From: Lunularia cruciata
Taxonomy: Eukaryota; Streptophyta; Marchantiopsida; Lunulariales; Lunulariaceae
Length of the DNA: 64,000 nucleotides
NCBI GenBank assembly: GCA_948567375.1
Contig: OX419756.1
Coordinates: forward strand, 32,316,333 to 32,380,332
Direction of reading: 5' to 3'
Part shown: positions 12,071 through 22,462 of the stretch, piece after piece
Position numbering within the stretch: position 1 is the stretch's first letter
Layout of the letters: each line of letters opens with the position of its first letter
Made by a program: the position numbers and the translations under genes
Notes under the pieces: generated by a model
The model's input: the letters and a program-made list of their open reading frames with translations, nothing else
Databases searched by the model: none
What the model was told of the DNA's origin: nothing

Positions 12071-12079
12071 TATATATAA
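12071..12079 (+). promoter_or_regulatory. TATA box of lectin copy 1
   Basis: TATATATAA lies about 150 bp upstream of the lectin ATG. The identical setting (GGATTCATCC before, GACCCGGC after) is found upstream of lectin copy 2. A transcription start about 30 bp downstream would give a 5' leader of roughly 120 nt. Confidence 0.7.
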
Positions 12080-12223
12080 TCGACCCGGCTCCCGCTTCAC
12101 AGCATGCTCAGAACTCGACCCAGCTCCTGCAGCGAATATACTTACGAGAGATCAGATGATCTGTTGCTCTTCTTTCACCACTCTTAACTCCTCTCGAACC
12201 ATCAATACTGAAAGTTTGCGATC

Positions 12224-12733
12224 ATGTCTTATACGATCCACGTGAGGGTCATCCAGACCAATCCCCAGGACTGGTATAGCATCGTCGAGAAGACGGTCTG
12301 GCACTACGGCAATGGAGGCACCTGGGCTGAAGTCGATGGCCAGCAGATGCTTACTATGGGTGCCAGTGGCACTTCCGGCATGCTGCGCTTCCGGAACCCG
12401 CAAGGTGACTCGTTCCTGGTGGCGCTCGGCATCCACAACTACAAGCGTTGGTGCGACATTGTGGTGGATGCCGCCCCAAAAGACACCGGCGTTCTGATCC
12501 ATCCAACGTACTACGAGGAAGGGCATGAGAACAATGGGATGCTGTGGAAGCAGCTTGCGCATCTGGAGAAGAAGACATCTGCAGCTCAAGGTGGACTACT
12601 ACAACGAGGACGACCACACTCTTTACGCAACTGTCACCATTCTCAACAACAAATAGGCTATTGTGATCGAGATGTGACTCGGATTATAATGTATGGCATT
12701 CGAGTCTGCTGGTTGAAACGGAAATGGACGTAG
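12224..12733 (+). pseudogene. Fruit-body lectin, copy 1 (C-terminal part lost)
   Basis: From the ATG at 12224 the first about 118 residues are nearly identical to the intact lectin at 16083, including the family blocks LTMGASGTSGMLRF and HNYKRWCDIV. The last about 25 residues of the family are not in this frame; instead it runs on for about 50 unrelated residues. The lost part would supply terminal beta strands of the lectin sandwich fold, so correct folding is doubtful. TATA box and flanks are still well conserved, so it may be transcribed. It is best read as a recently damaged tandem duplicate. A functional variant with a new tail is less likely. Confidence 0.8.
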
Positions 12734-12770
12734 TATCCTCACAATGTCGAGTGAGACTTTGTGTATTAAA

Positions 12771-13059
12771 CTTATTCCAGTGATTTTTATAAACTTTATT
12801 TTGAAACTTTGGTCTAAATAGTAAAAAAGGTTTCTAGACATCTTACTTTGAACTTATAGACTTTTCATCTAAATTTTTTGGATAGTTAGAGTTTAGCATT
12901 TCGGCATATAGATGAATATTGTTCTGTAATTTGAAAGTCTAATTTCAGAGAGCACTAAGATCATATCATATTTTAATTGTGCAATTCAAACCATAATACC
13001 TGAAACTCTTATTTACCATCATCTTAAACACTATTTACTACCTTGACTCAACTTTAAGC
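12771..13059. other. AT-rich intergenic stretch
   Basis: This is the 3' flank of lectin copy 1. It is very AT-rich and no gene, RNA or clear repeat was found. Confidence 0.4.
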
Positions 13060-13290
13060 TTTAGATTTGAACAATTTAGAGCTTAATTCGATAATATAAA
13101 CTTGATACTTAAAATAATTTACTAATTTATGGTGATATCTTCATTATACCTGATGCCTAGTCTAGTCCCCGACCCACTTTCATTGAATTGTTAAGCTAGT
13201 CAGAATGTTTTACAACCTTTTAAAATAATAGCAGGTTATATGTTATAGTGTTAATTTTATCGTAAGTAACGTGCACATTCCATTGAGGGT
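13060..13290 (+). repeat. Dispersed repeat, copy 1
   Basis: The stretch matches the reverse complement of about 32840-33030. Shared blocks are AAACTTGATA, TTAAAATAATTTACTAATTT, GATATCTTCAT, GCCTAGTCTAGT and CCCACTTTCATTGA. It is the only clear link between the lectin island and the retroelement regions apart from simple sequence. Its class is unknown. Confidence 0.65.
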
Positions 13291-13494
13291 CACTTTTAAG
13301 TTTTCTATAAGAGAGAGTTTTTCAGTTTTTACAGGGAACGAAGGAGGAAATTCGAAAACTTCAGAGATTGCTTCCTGCTCTATCCCCATTGCAAGTTAAG
13401 CCCTCTCTATATCTAGACCTAAACCGTTCCTTTACATTCTTTCCTTGTGTATAATTACAACCATGTTTTTCTAGAGTTTCAAAGGTTCATACTT
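13291..13494. other. Short intergenic stretch
   Basis: No gene or repeat was recognised here. Confidence 0.35.
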
Positions 13495-13900
13495 CACTTA
13501 AGCACACGGTGAGCCATCGAATTGCATTTAAAAAGTTTGAGAGCTACTTGTGAGTCGCGGAATGCTTCTTGTCCCAGATGACGGCGTTACTTCCTACGAG
13601 AGCTGAGGTGGCGGCATGGGACCTTATCTTAGCCATGATGTGATAAGAGGGAGGGCTCCCACCTAACCTAAGGACAAGAAATAGGAAAGCACTTGATAAC
13701 AAGCAGCAGGGAAGGAGCCATGTTGCCACGAGTCTCCCAGCCAATGCAGAATCTTTGGTAGTGCTCCTTTCTTGATTTGAATCTTTGGTAGAATCTTCGG
13801 AGCTTAAAACACATCACCTTCCTGCACCGGAAGAGGGTCCGAAGTCTTAGCCGAAATAGCTAGCCGAAGGCTGCCCTTCAATGAATGGGAGGGAGAGAAT
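13495..13900 (-). repeat. Right arm of inverted duplication with a minus-strand module copy
   Basis: The reverse complement of this stretch matches 8820-9270. Its low-coordinate end (13495-13590, minus) also carries the module seen at 8600, 10640 and 14910: GGGACAAGAAGC, then CTCAAACTTTTT, then GATGGCTCACCGTGTGCTTA. A 66-residue minus-strand frame at 13544-13744 has a hydrophobic start, but the frame is not kept in the other arm, so I do not call it a gene. Confidence 0.65.
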
Positions 13901-14625
13901 CTTAAAGAGAATCGATGTATTATTTTTCTTTGTCTAAAATCAATAGCTATTTGTCGTTTATAGTATGCGTTATTTGTTTTTCTAAAGGATGATCTCACTT
14001 ACCAGAAAATCAAGATGGTGTTGCAATACGGATTCGTAGTCGGCACTGCAGAACGTAACACCATGAGAATTATATTTTCCGTCAGGAAGGACAAAGTGAC
14101 TTCAAGTGGAGAAAAGGCAATATCCCATCGCATGATAATCCAAGTTAAATAATTATCGATGTCTATGGGTCACTCCCATAGATATAAGAAACTCGATTGC
14201 AGATCGAAAACATTCGAACTAACTTCTGGAGTTTATCCACTCTTCGAAACCCAGGACACGCGCGAACTAAAGAAACTTAAGACCATGTATTAATAAGTTT
14301 TGCTAGAAATAGACTGTTGTCCGCCACTTATGCTATTTATTATATTATATTATGAATGATGACGTCTAAAACCGGAAAAGAAAATTCGAGATAATGTTAC
14401 AAAATGGATATTGGAATCCAATTTGTAACACTATGTTGAAAGTTTTGTCATTGTTGCGAGTGATGTCATCATCTAGAAAAGATAAACGGAAAGTAACGAA
14501 ACCAACGACAAGGTCAACAATATATCCTGATTTCAATTATCCAAAATCTAAAAGTTTTTCGTACGTGATCCTGTTTCAAATAGAAGTTTGGGAGTGAGAT
14601 CAAAGACCTTCGATATTGCATCAAA
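13901..14625. other. Intergenic stretch between the duplicated blocks
   Basis: About 725 bases precede the second copy of the segmental duplication. No coding region or known repeat was recognised. A 67-residue plus-strand frame at 14394 has no family features. Confidence 0.4.
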
Positions 14626-15159
14626 ATTTTTACACCTCATCGAGTACAAAATTGACATTGTCATCAACGATTTTCTTGTATCCACTGTGATGTTATTCTC
14701 GAACGGAAAATAAAGTTTTGCATGGTGTCACGATTTGGATTCCGCAGGAGCAATAGTTCTTTTGGCCTCTTTAGGTTTCGGTTCGTCGCGTTTTGGTTGA
14801 TCGTGGACGGTCAGTCTCAGATTTCTGATAGCCTTAAGACGCCCACCACAGGCAATTACGTCACGGTAGGACAAAGACCCACCCTAAACTTAAACGGGAT
14901 TTAAGTTCGTCTATCTTGGACAAGAAGCCGTCCGGTATTTAAAACTAACCGCGAATTCTTGGACGCCCTTAGATGGCTCACAGTGTGCTTAGGTGACACA
15001 GCAGTCTCCAAAACTCTAGACAAGAACGGTTGTAAAATTATTCAAAATAGAAATAAAAGCATGCTCTAAGGTTTTCTAATTTCCTCCCTTTCTCTTTAAA
15101 CGTACAAAACCTCTATTGGTTATCAAAAAATTTATTAATATGTATTAGTAATAGTAGCA

Positions 15160-15830
15160 GAAGTTGATTGTGCCCGTTGTGGACACCCGCGCTCGTAATA
15201 TATAACTGCTAGCATCTAATCATGAGAAATAGCATATAAATTTGACCGATAATAAGTAAACAACGATATGAACTTTTGTTACTCTGCTTTTAAGGGTACA
15301 AGGGTGCCGAAATTTTCCAACAGAACAGTTGTAGACTTCGCGATTATCCAGCGTACGCGTTCACCGGGCCAAAAGCATTTCCGGATTAGTCGAAGGGTCG
15401 AGCTGAATGTCCGCGAAAAGTTCGAATTAAAACTTAAACTAGAACCCTAAGCTTAAATCGGAAACAAATCCCAAGTTCATGGGGTTTGAGTTACTCTTTG
15501 TGCAGGAAAAGTTAATATAGACCACACTCTTCGACTGTGGTCCCTGAAAGTCTGCACACGTGCATTGGCTTTGGTCTTTGAATCTTGATAATGCTGGTCA
15601 TGGAAACTCTGGCTCTTAGTAAATGGTTTCTTTGCCGATATATACACGTACATAATCACCAGGAGTGGTACATGACTACGAAAGTTGATTGATAATAGTT
15701 TAATCAACGATCTTTAAAATTCTTTATTACTCTTCTTTCCAGTAAAATTCTTTATGACTCTTCTTTCCAGAGCAGAAAACTTATAACTTTTGGAATTCAC
15801 GATAAATCCAGGCTGAGCATTACCGGAGTC
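15160..15830 (+). promoter_or_regulatory. Upstream region of lectin copy 2 with two diverged units
   Basis: The first unit is truncated and ends around 15370 with CGATTATCCAGCGTACGCG and TTCACCGGG. The second runs about 15480-15830 with CTCTTCGACTGTGG and a block ending in CACGATAAATCCAGG and TTACCGGAG. They correspond to the two units upstream of lectin copy 1. A regulatory role is inferred only from position and retention. Confidence 0.45.
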
Positions 15831-15930
15831 GCATCTGTTCCCAGAGAAAAACATGGGAGAATCGGGATGCATCTCTGGAAGAATCGAAGAATCGAGCAAC
15901 CAGGAACTCATCTCGACAGAGGATTCATCC

Positions 15931-15938
15931 TATATATG
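15931..15938 (+). promoter_or_regulatory. TATA box of the intact lectin gene
   Basis: TATATATG sits about 150 bp upstream of the ATG at 16083, in the same context as the TATA box of copy 1. This places the transcript start after the in-frame upstream ATG at 15867 and supports 16083 as the true start codon. Confidence 0.7.
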
Positions 15939-16082
15939 ATTGACCCGGCCCCCGTTTCACAGCATGCTCAGAACTCGATCCAGGTCCTGCAGCAAATCTA
16001 CTTACGAAAGATCAGACTATCTGTTGCTCTTCTTTCACCACGCTTAGCTCCTCTCGAACCATCAATACACCAGTTTGCGATC

Positions 16083-16520
16083 ATGTCTTACACGATCCAC
16101 GTGAGGGTCATCCAGACCAATCCCGAGGACTGGTATAGCATCGTCGAGAAGACGGTCTGGCACTACGGCAATGGAGGCACCTGGGCTAAAGTCGATGGCC
16201 AGCAGACGCTTACTATGGGTGCCAGTGGCACTTCCGGCATGCTGCGCTTCCGGAACCCGCGGGGCGACTCGTTTCTAGTGGCACTCGGCATCCACAACTA
16301 CAAGCGTTGGTGCGACATTGTGGCGGATGCCGCCCCGAAAGACACCGGCGTACTGATCCATCCGACGTACTACGGTGAAGGGGAGAACAATCAGATGCTG
16401 TGGAAGCAGCTTGCGCATCTGGAGAAGAAGACATCCAAAGGTGTGCAGCTCAAGGTGGACTACTACAAGGAGGATGACCACACCCTTTACGCAACTGTCA
16501 CCATTCTCAACAACAAATAG
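16083..16520 (+). CDS. Fungal-type fruit-body lectin (Agaricus bisporus agglutinin family)
   Basis: A 145-residue protein, the usual length for this family (about 140-145). It starts MSYTIHVRVIQTNP, as fungal members start M-T/S-YTI-R-V-QT, and keeps the blocks GNGGTW, LTMGASGTSGMLRF and HNYKRWCDIV, then YY and a beta-rich end (TLYATVTILNN). In the fungal protein, the SG after GT and the D and I of CDI contribute to binding Gal-GalNAc-type and GlcNAc-type sugars; those residues are present here. No signal peptide or membrane segment is seen, so it is expected to be cytosolic and probably oligomeric. Homologues are known from liverworts, where a defence role is suspected. The gene is intronless. 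An in-frame ATG lies upstream at 15867 but precedes the TATA box, and family alignment fixes the start at 16083. Confidence 0.93.
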   Translation: MSYTIHVRVIQTNPEDWYSIVEKTVWHYGNGGTWAKVDGQQTLTMGASGTSGMLRFRNPRGDSFLVALGIHNYKRWCDIVADAAPKDTGVLIHPTYYGEGENNQMLWKQLAHLEKKTSKGVQLKVDYYKEDDHTLYATVTILNNK

Positions 16521-16654
16521 GCTGTTGTGATCGAGATGTGACTCGGATTATAGTGTATGTTATTGGAGTCTGGTGGTTGAAACTCAAATGGACGTGTAGT
16601 ACCGTCATAATGTCGAGTGAGGCTTTGTGTATTAAGCGACTAGGTTCGCTTTCA

Positions 16655-16660
16655 AATAAA
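16655..16660 (+). terminator. Polyadenylation signal of the intact lectin
   Basis: AATAAA lies 135 nt downstream of the stop codon, within normal reach of a plant 3' end. Copy 1 has no exact match at the same place. Confidence 0.5.
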
Positions 16661-19334
16661 GTTTAACAGATTTGGTACGCAAGCTGGATGTACACCGCGA
16701 AGAGTCGTCCAGTCTCGTGAGGAGCGAGAAGTTTAAAAGTGTTTGAATTCCAAAATTGATACATGCAAGCTAAATCCCGGGTACATTCCTCAGATCAACT
16801 TAATGTCTCAAACCGTTCAGGACAACTGTTCAAAATGCGATAGTGATCCTGAGGTCTCTTAGAAGTTAATAGGCATTTCACATCTCATCCAGTATACCTT
16901 GATTTAACTTTCTGGAAACTAGATCCTTTATATCGATTCCACGAAACTTCCTTCCATGGAGCTCAAGTATACGAAGCTTCAACCATGATGTGAAGGGAAT
17001 ATCACCTTCGTTCCGGTATGCTGTAGATCTGGAGCTCGTTCCAATAGAACCCGTTGACAGATATGGGTTGACTCCTCTATACGATCAGGTAAGCCTTCCG
17101 TCTCTCAGAATCAGATGTCCCCAAAGTTGTGAGAATCGTTTTGATGCCAACGATTTGCTGCAGGTTCCATACCCACATTTTTTTCTATTTTCCGTATGAT
17201 GCTATGCCATATCTGGTCGGTTTATACACCTCTATTCCAGGCAAGACATGGCCAAATCCAAGAACATAATTATGCTATCAGAGGTGTATCTATGTCTGGG
17301 ATCCACAGCAGTAGTCTCATTCTGTTTTCTTTAATTTAAATTATAAAATTAAATGATCCATTTAAATGAAATATTAAATTATAAAATATAAAATACAATT
17401 GAACATTGAAAACGTTCCGAACCGGATCGCGTTTTAAAGACAACAAGTGCTGCAGGGCATCCACTGAACATGCTTGCGGATCATATGGTCTGGGAATGGT
17501 GCTATCTGTAAGAGAAATCATCATTTCTCCGGGTTTTTGGGGAAGATGAGTAACATCCGTACATATTTTATAGGTATCCAGACCAAAATTCTGGGTATAC
17601 AACAAAGACAAAAACAATGAAATATTTTCTGGGTATACCGGCTATTTCACTCTTTAATTATGGGGTGGATTACGTGACGGTTTTGATCAGATTAATATTA
17701 ATTAATGTTATGCATGTCAAAGGCAGAATAATCAAAATATACCACATATAAATTCTTAAAATTTGAATATAATTGTTTCACCATTTAAATCTATTCTTTT
17801 CGGGATGCATAGTATATTCTCTTGGTTGTCTGAGTACCTTTTGGAATGGCTTCGAGCATCGCAACCATGAGCTTATACAATCAATAAATCATAATCAGAG
17901 ATTCAAATGCTATATCCCGGCCACCCTAGCGCTAATTTCAACCTACGAATTGAGAAGGGGCAATCGTAGGTGAATGCGAATCTCTAAGAACCTCCTCAAA
18001 AAATTAGCATCCACTTCTCCATGTCTCATCAAGCTCTCTTCTCCATGTTTTATCGCACTGCACATGGAACAATGCCCATCAATGCATAGACCCCATGGGC
18101 ATCATCACGGCCATTACCACGGTGGTGTCTTTGGAAACCATATTTTAAACCTTATATTTCAAAACTTGGGTGGGTGATTTAACAACCTTCGGGAACAATG
18201 AAATAAGGTTATAAATAATTTAACATGAATTTAGGAGGTGGTTCGAGTTCAGTGTTGTTGTGGGACTTCTAGATTTTTGGCCATTGTGAAATTCTGACAG
18301 CATCGCTGAGAGATGCATTTACTTGGCAGTTTAGGTTTTAACCTTTAGTTAATGGTAGCGCTTCCACTGACGTGCTTGCCATTTCCTTACTCTAAATTTC
18401 GTGACTCGTGCATCTTTACATTAACATCGTCCAGATCAAGGCAATCCTTTGGACTGTCGGTAACCGGAAATAATAGGTAATCTCCCTATGGGTATTTAAA
18501 CATTAGAATTCTTCAAGTAGGTTAAAGAGAAAGCTTAGTTTCGTAGCTGAAATCCATTGAGCAATATTTCTTACTTGATTGGTCTCTAATTATGTTTCAT
18601 TATACACTAATTCTGATCCTGAGAAGGAATTACAATATTTAAATAATCAGTTTCTTTTATTAATCTCAATATATAGTATATATTATTGTAAGTGTCTCGA
18701 GAATGATATATTGTGACTTCGGTAAGTAGTCCATTGTAGTTAGACAAGTCCTCTCAATAGGGTTTCAATTACCTAATTTACGGGATGCCTACAGGCAGAG
18801 AGCGGAATCCATCAAAATTTTCTATTTGCACATATAAAATGGAGGAGTCAATAATTGAACGTTGAACAAAATTTCATGGTGAGAAAATTGGTTCCGGGCC
18901 ATTTCAATTGTGCTTTATGCATGGATTAGGTGTGAATTCTGACTTTCCATTGTTGCATGTGGCCAAACACATTTGATTCAGTTCCATTGTTCCTATCATG
19001 CGCAAATTAATTTCATATGGTGAAATTGAGCTTTTGGGATGTAGTGTTGTAGAGTTAGTTAAACTATAGAGTATGTTCTGTCTTAAGAGTGCAACATACC
19101 TGACCAATAATTGGGCAGTGTTGTTTGAACATGCCTTTTTCTAAATCAGTGATTAGTTGTGCAAAGATCTTTGCCACACATACAAGATAGTTCTTCACAA
19201 AGTTTGAATGACCAAGGCCACATTACATTATCCCATTTGATTGTTCAGTTCTATATTGGTATCAAAGGACAAGAAAGGTGAGTTTTCCTCACATTTTATT
19301 TCAAAGTCCTACTTTTCAGATGTTAGATGTCAAG
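16661..19334. other. Low-copy intergenic region, no gene supported
   Basis: About 2.7 kb between the lectin gene and the next retroelement cluster. Four short frames were looked at: 16990-17199 (+), 17336-17617 (-), 17773-17973 (+) and 17974-18177 (+, with a His-rich patch HGHHHGHYHGG). None shows a family signature, a duplicated counterpart or a convincing start context. The first has a weak DRYGLTPL ankyrin-like phrase followed by a GTAAG donor-like site at 17093, too little to call an exon. Confidence 0.45.
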
Positions 19335-20070
19335 TATGAAAACCCAGCGAGCATCATTTTTCCAGCAATGGGCGAGTAATCGTTTGTTCCCAAATAGATG
19401 TTGTGCAAGAATGGTCAAATATGAAGTAAAAGGTAACAATGTAAATTTCTTATTACATCTTTAATCTCTTTGGCAAAAACCGCACCCAAAAGAGAGTAAC
19501 AAGCGCTCAACAACAACTCTTGTCGCGATTTAGTCACTAAGATCACAATTCATCAAGTACTTTCCAATCCAATATCAATTGTGATGATTCAGTTGATTTG
19601 AAGAAGGCTACTTCAGTACAAAGTGACTTTGCCTTGGAATTGCATTCTACCCCTCCACTGAAGGTGCAACTTCTTTGAGCAATGAACTTCACATCAATCT
19701 CTGGCCTGCAATCAGAAGTAACAACTACTACTAGCACTATAGCTCTCACAGATCCATCAAGGTATTCCTTCAGACACTTTCCACTCAAGTCAAACACATA
19801 GAGCGAAATTCAAAACTGTAGAATCCAACACCAACAAAACTCTAAACTACAATCCAAAATTCTCCACACTTAGGAAGAAAAGCACAAGACTAATGCTGGA
19901 AAGTAAGCAAAATGACTAGTGCTGGGTTCAGCACTTTGATTTACTCAACTTCTGATCAAAATATTGAATACAACACCCTGTAAATGAATGCTTTAAATAG
20001 GCAGAGCACTTAGCAGTTATAGGAAATACTTCTCTACTTCCTAAAACTCTCTGATATGAAGCATCATTCT
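19335..20070 (-). mobile_element. Giant LTR 3' piece (family 2)
   Basis: Its low end (TATGAAAACCCAGCGAG) is a decayed form of the LTR terminus TGTGACAACCYAGCAAG. About 735 bp of the LTR 3' part follows, with the family blocks ATTGTGATGATTCAGTTG and TCCACTGAAGGTGCAAC, before another giant LTR interrupts it. No coding part remains. Confidence 0.75.
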
Positions 20071-22462
20071 TGTCACAACCTAGCAAGTATCACTTTTGCA
20101 GTAATCAGCAAGTACTAGTTTGTTCCCACAAAGATACAATTAAAAAATGGTCAAATACAAAGTAAAATAGTAACCAAACAATTCGTCTTGATTGCATCTT
20201 TAATCTCTTAGGTAGAAACCACACGCAGAGGAGAGTATCAAGTGCTCAATTCACAATCTTGTCACAAATCACAACACTCATAATCACAATTTATCAATCT
20301 CTTTCCAATTCAATTTTGATTGTGATGATTCAGTTCTTCTTGAGGATGGTTACTTCACTAAAAAATGATTTCACCTCAGATTTGCATCCTATCCTTCCAC
20401 AAAAGGCACAACTTGCTCAATCAAAATTGTTTTGCATCAATCTAGTGTTGCACTAACAACTTCAAAATACTACCAACACTACAATTCCTCACAGATCTAT
20501 CAAGGCATTGCTTTGATTGCTATCCACTTAGGATCAAACAAAGAGAATGGATCAGCATTTTGGAATCCAACATCAAACAAGCTCATTGACTTACACTTTG
20601 AACTTCTACGAAGATTCACAAACACATACACATGATTGATACTCAAAATTAAGTTGAACAATGAGCATTGAGTTACAACACTTTGCTTTACTCAAATTCA
20701 AAAGAACATTATTGAATAATAACCACATTGGGAGTGCCTCCTTTAAATAGGAAAAACACTTGATAGTTATCTAACTAAATACCATTAATAACAATCTCCA
20801 AATCCAAAATGACAACACACTCTTCATATCTATTGATTCAAATCTCAAATCAGTTATGAATTTGATCCAATGTCTATCCCTTCTTCATCTTCCACACCCA
20901 AGGTAACTCCTTCATATCCAGTACTTTGGGTCTATTTAAAACTTTTATTTCTCCTTCTAATTCTATTCTATCTTCAGTCTAAATTTAAATTGAGGTTATG
21001 GGTAGTCTATCTACATTTTTATTCCCTGACCCCACCTCTTCTAATGTCTCAAATAACTCACCCAAAGACACCTACACTCCTACTTCACTTACTTTGCATC
21101 AATTTTCCTTCTTCCCTTTACTTTGAAACTCATCTAACTCACTTCTAGCTAGATTTAATATGAGATAGACATTGTCTCCTACTTCTAACATCTTCCTATC
21201 TACATGATCTCTCAAGAAAATCAACAGATTGTTCAATTCGGCATCCTTTACCTTCTTCTTTCTTGTCTCCTACACTAACAATCTTAACTCTTGCATTCTT
21301 GCTTCCTCCAACTGAACTTTAGTCATAGTAGTAAGCATTTCTCTTACTCTCACAATCCCTTCAGTTTCCTTCTCTAACTGACTCTTCTTTCCTTGCTCTC
21401 GCCCTACTTGCAACTCCTCCCAATACATCTACAACTCCACATCAAACTCTCCTTTCAATGCTTTGTTCTCCTTCACATATTGACCAAGTTGAGCTTCCAT
21501 GCTTCTGATCAACCCTCTCAATCTTTCTTATTCTTGCCTTCTCACTATCAATTTACGCTGCCAGGCTTGACCCTTCTCTGCCACCTTTAATTTCAAACTC
21601 TCCAGCTCTTGCTCCATTACTATTGCGATGGCTTTTGAATGTATGACTTCAACTTGCGCTTCATCAAATTCCACCTGCAACTTCTTAGTCAATGTCTTTT
21701 GCTTCCTCATGTATTCACATTGCATTTCAATCTCATCCCCATGCTTCACAAACTCTCCCTACAGATTATCAAATTCTTACTCCAAAATACAACATCCACC
21801 TGAAGTACTTTGGCTTCCTCTTCTCCTTGGGCTAGCTTCTTCTTCAACTCCAAGATCTCTTCACTGCAATATCTCACTACTCTTAGCTCATCCCTCACTT
21901 TAGGATGATCTTTCTTCAGCTCCACCTTCTGCTTCTGCAACTGCTAGCAATGTGCATACAATTTTCAACAAGTATGCTATTCCACCAACAACCTCCACTT
22001 TGTTATTGTCTTTGTACTCAACTTCAACAGGCTCTATTCTACTGGTGCCTTAACCCCAAGTCTTGATCTTCTCTCCTTTAGAGTAACTTTTTCTGAGCTT
22101 TCCTTATCTTCCTCAACTTTAAGCTCCTTTACTCAGTCCTACAAGTGCAAGCTGCAGACTTCTCTTTGTCCTTGTCCCTCACTAGAACACTACCCTTGGC
22201 TCCTCTTCTTGGTGTTCTTTTATCTCTACCAAAGGTAATTCCAAACAAGGAGTGTCTCCACCTTCCATACAATCAATTGCCACATGGAATTCCAGATCTT
22301 CTTACCCAACATCTTTCTCCACCGTGTGCTGAACTTTGGGTTCTCCTTCACTCCCATTGCTGGATTCTCCACTCTATAATGTGAGTTTTGCCTCATCTTC
22401 TTCTCCCAAGTCTTCACACTTTGACTTGGTTTCACCAGACGCTTCTCTTGGAAATTGGTCCC
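20071..22462 (-). mobile_element. Giant LTR (family 2), nested, rearranged
   Basis: It starts at 20071 with TGTCACAACCTAGCAAG and runs in minus orientation through the 3' non-coding part, the coiled-coil coding part (for example 21528-21940, minus, with KQKTLTKKLQVEFDEAQVEV) and part of the globular coding segment. At about 22463 it jumps to LTR sequence near the 3' end of another copy, so unequal recombination or deletion has occurred. It is old, with many breaks. Confidence 0.75.

Larger units (their letters stand above)
10343..12770 (+). repeat. Segmental duplication, copy 1 (lectin plus upstream region)
   Basis: This block matches 14626-16640 in the same orientation, from upstream of the shared block CCACTGTGATG through the promoter region, the lectin frame and about 110 bp of 3' flank. 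Identity is high in the gene and TATA region and lower with larger indels upstream. It is an unequal tandem duplication about 4 kb apart. The low-copy module noted at 8400 is part of its upstream end. Confidence 0.85.
14626..16640 (+). repeat. Segmental duplication, copy 2 (intact lectin plus upstream region)
   Basis: This is the counterpart of 10343-12770. It shares CCACTGTGATG, TCTCGAACGG, GATTCCGCAGGAGCAATAG and GTGTGCTTAGGTGACA upstream, the two promoter units in shorter form, the TATA region, the gene and the 3' flank up to about TTTGTGTATTAA. It is shorter upstream than copy 1 because of deletions. Confidence 0.85.

Noticed and set aside
13544-13744. A small secreted protein gene
   Set aside because: The hydrophobic start is suggestive, but the frame is not kept in the inverted duplicate at 8820-9270 and its end overlaps the low-copy module.
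15867-16082. In-frame N-terminal extension of the intact lectin (217 residues in total)
   Set aside because: The upstream ATG lies before the TATA box, the extension has no counterpart in the lectin family, and the family start MSYTI begins at 16083.
16990-17199. Ankyrin-like exon with a splice donor
   Set aside because: Only the phrase DRYGLTPL fits; no adjacent repeat or further exon was found.
17974-18177. His-rich metal-binding peptide
   Set aside because: A single His patch in a short frame in AT-rich DNA with no second line of evidence.
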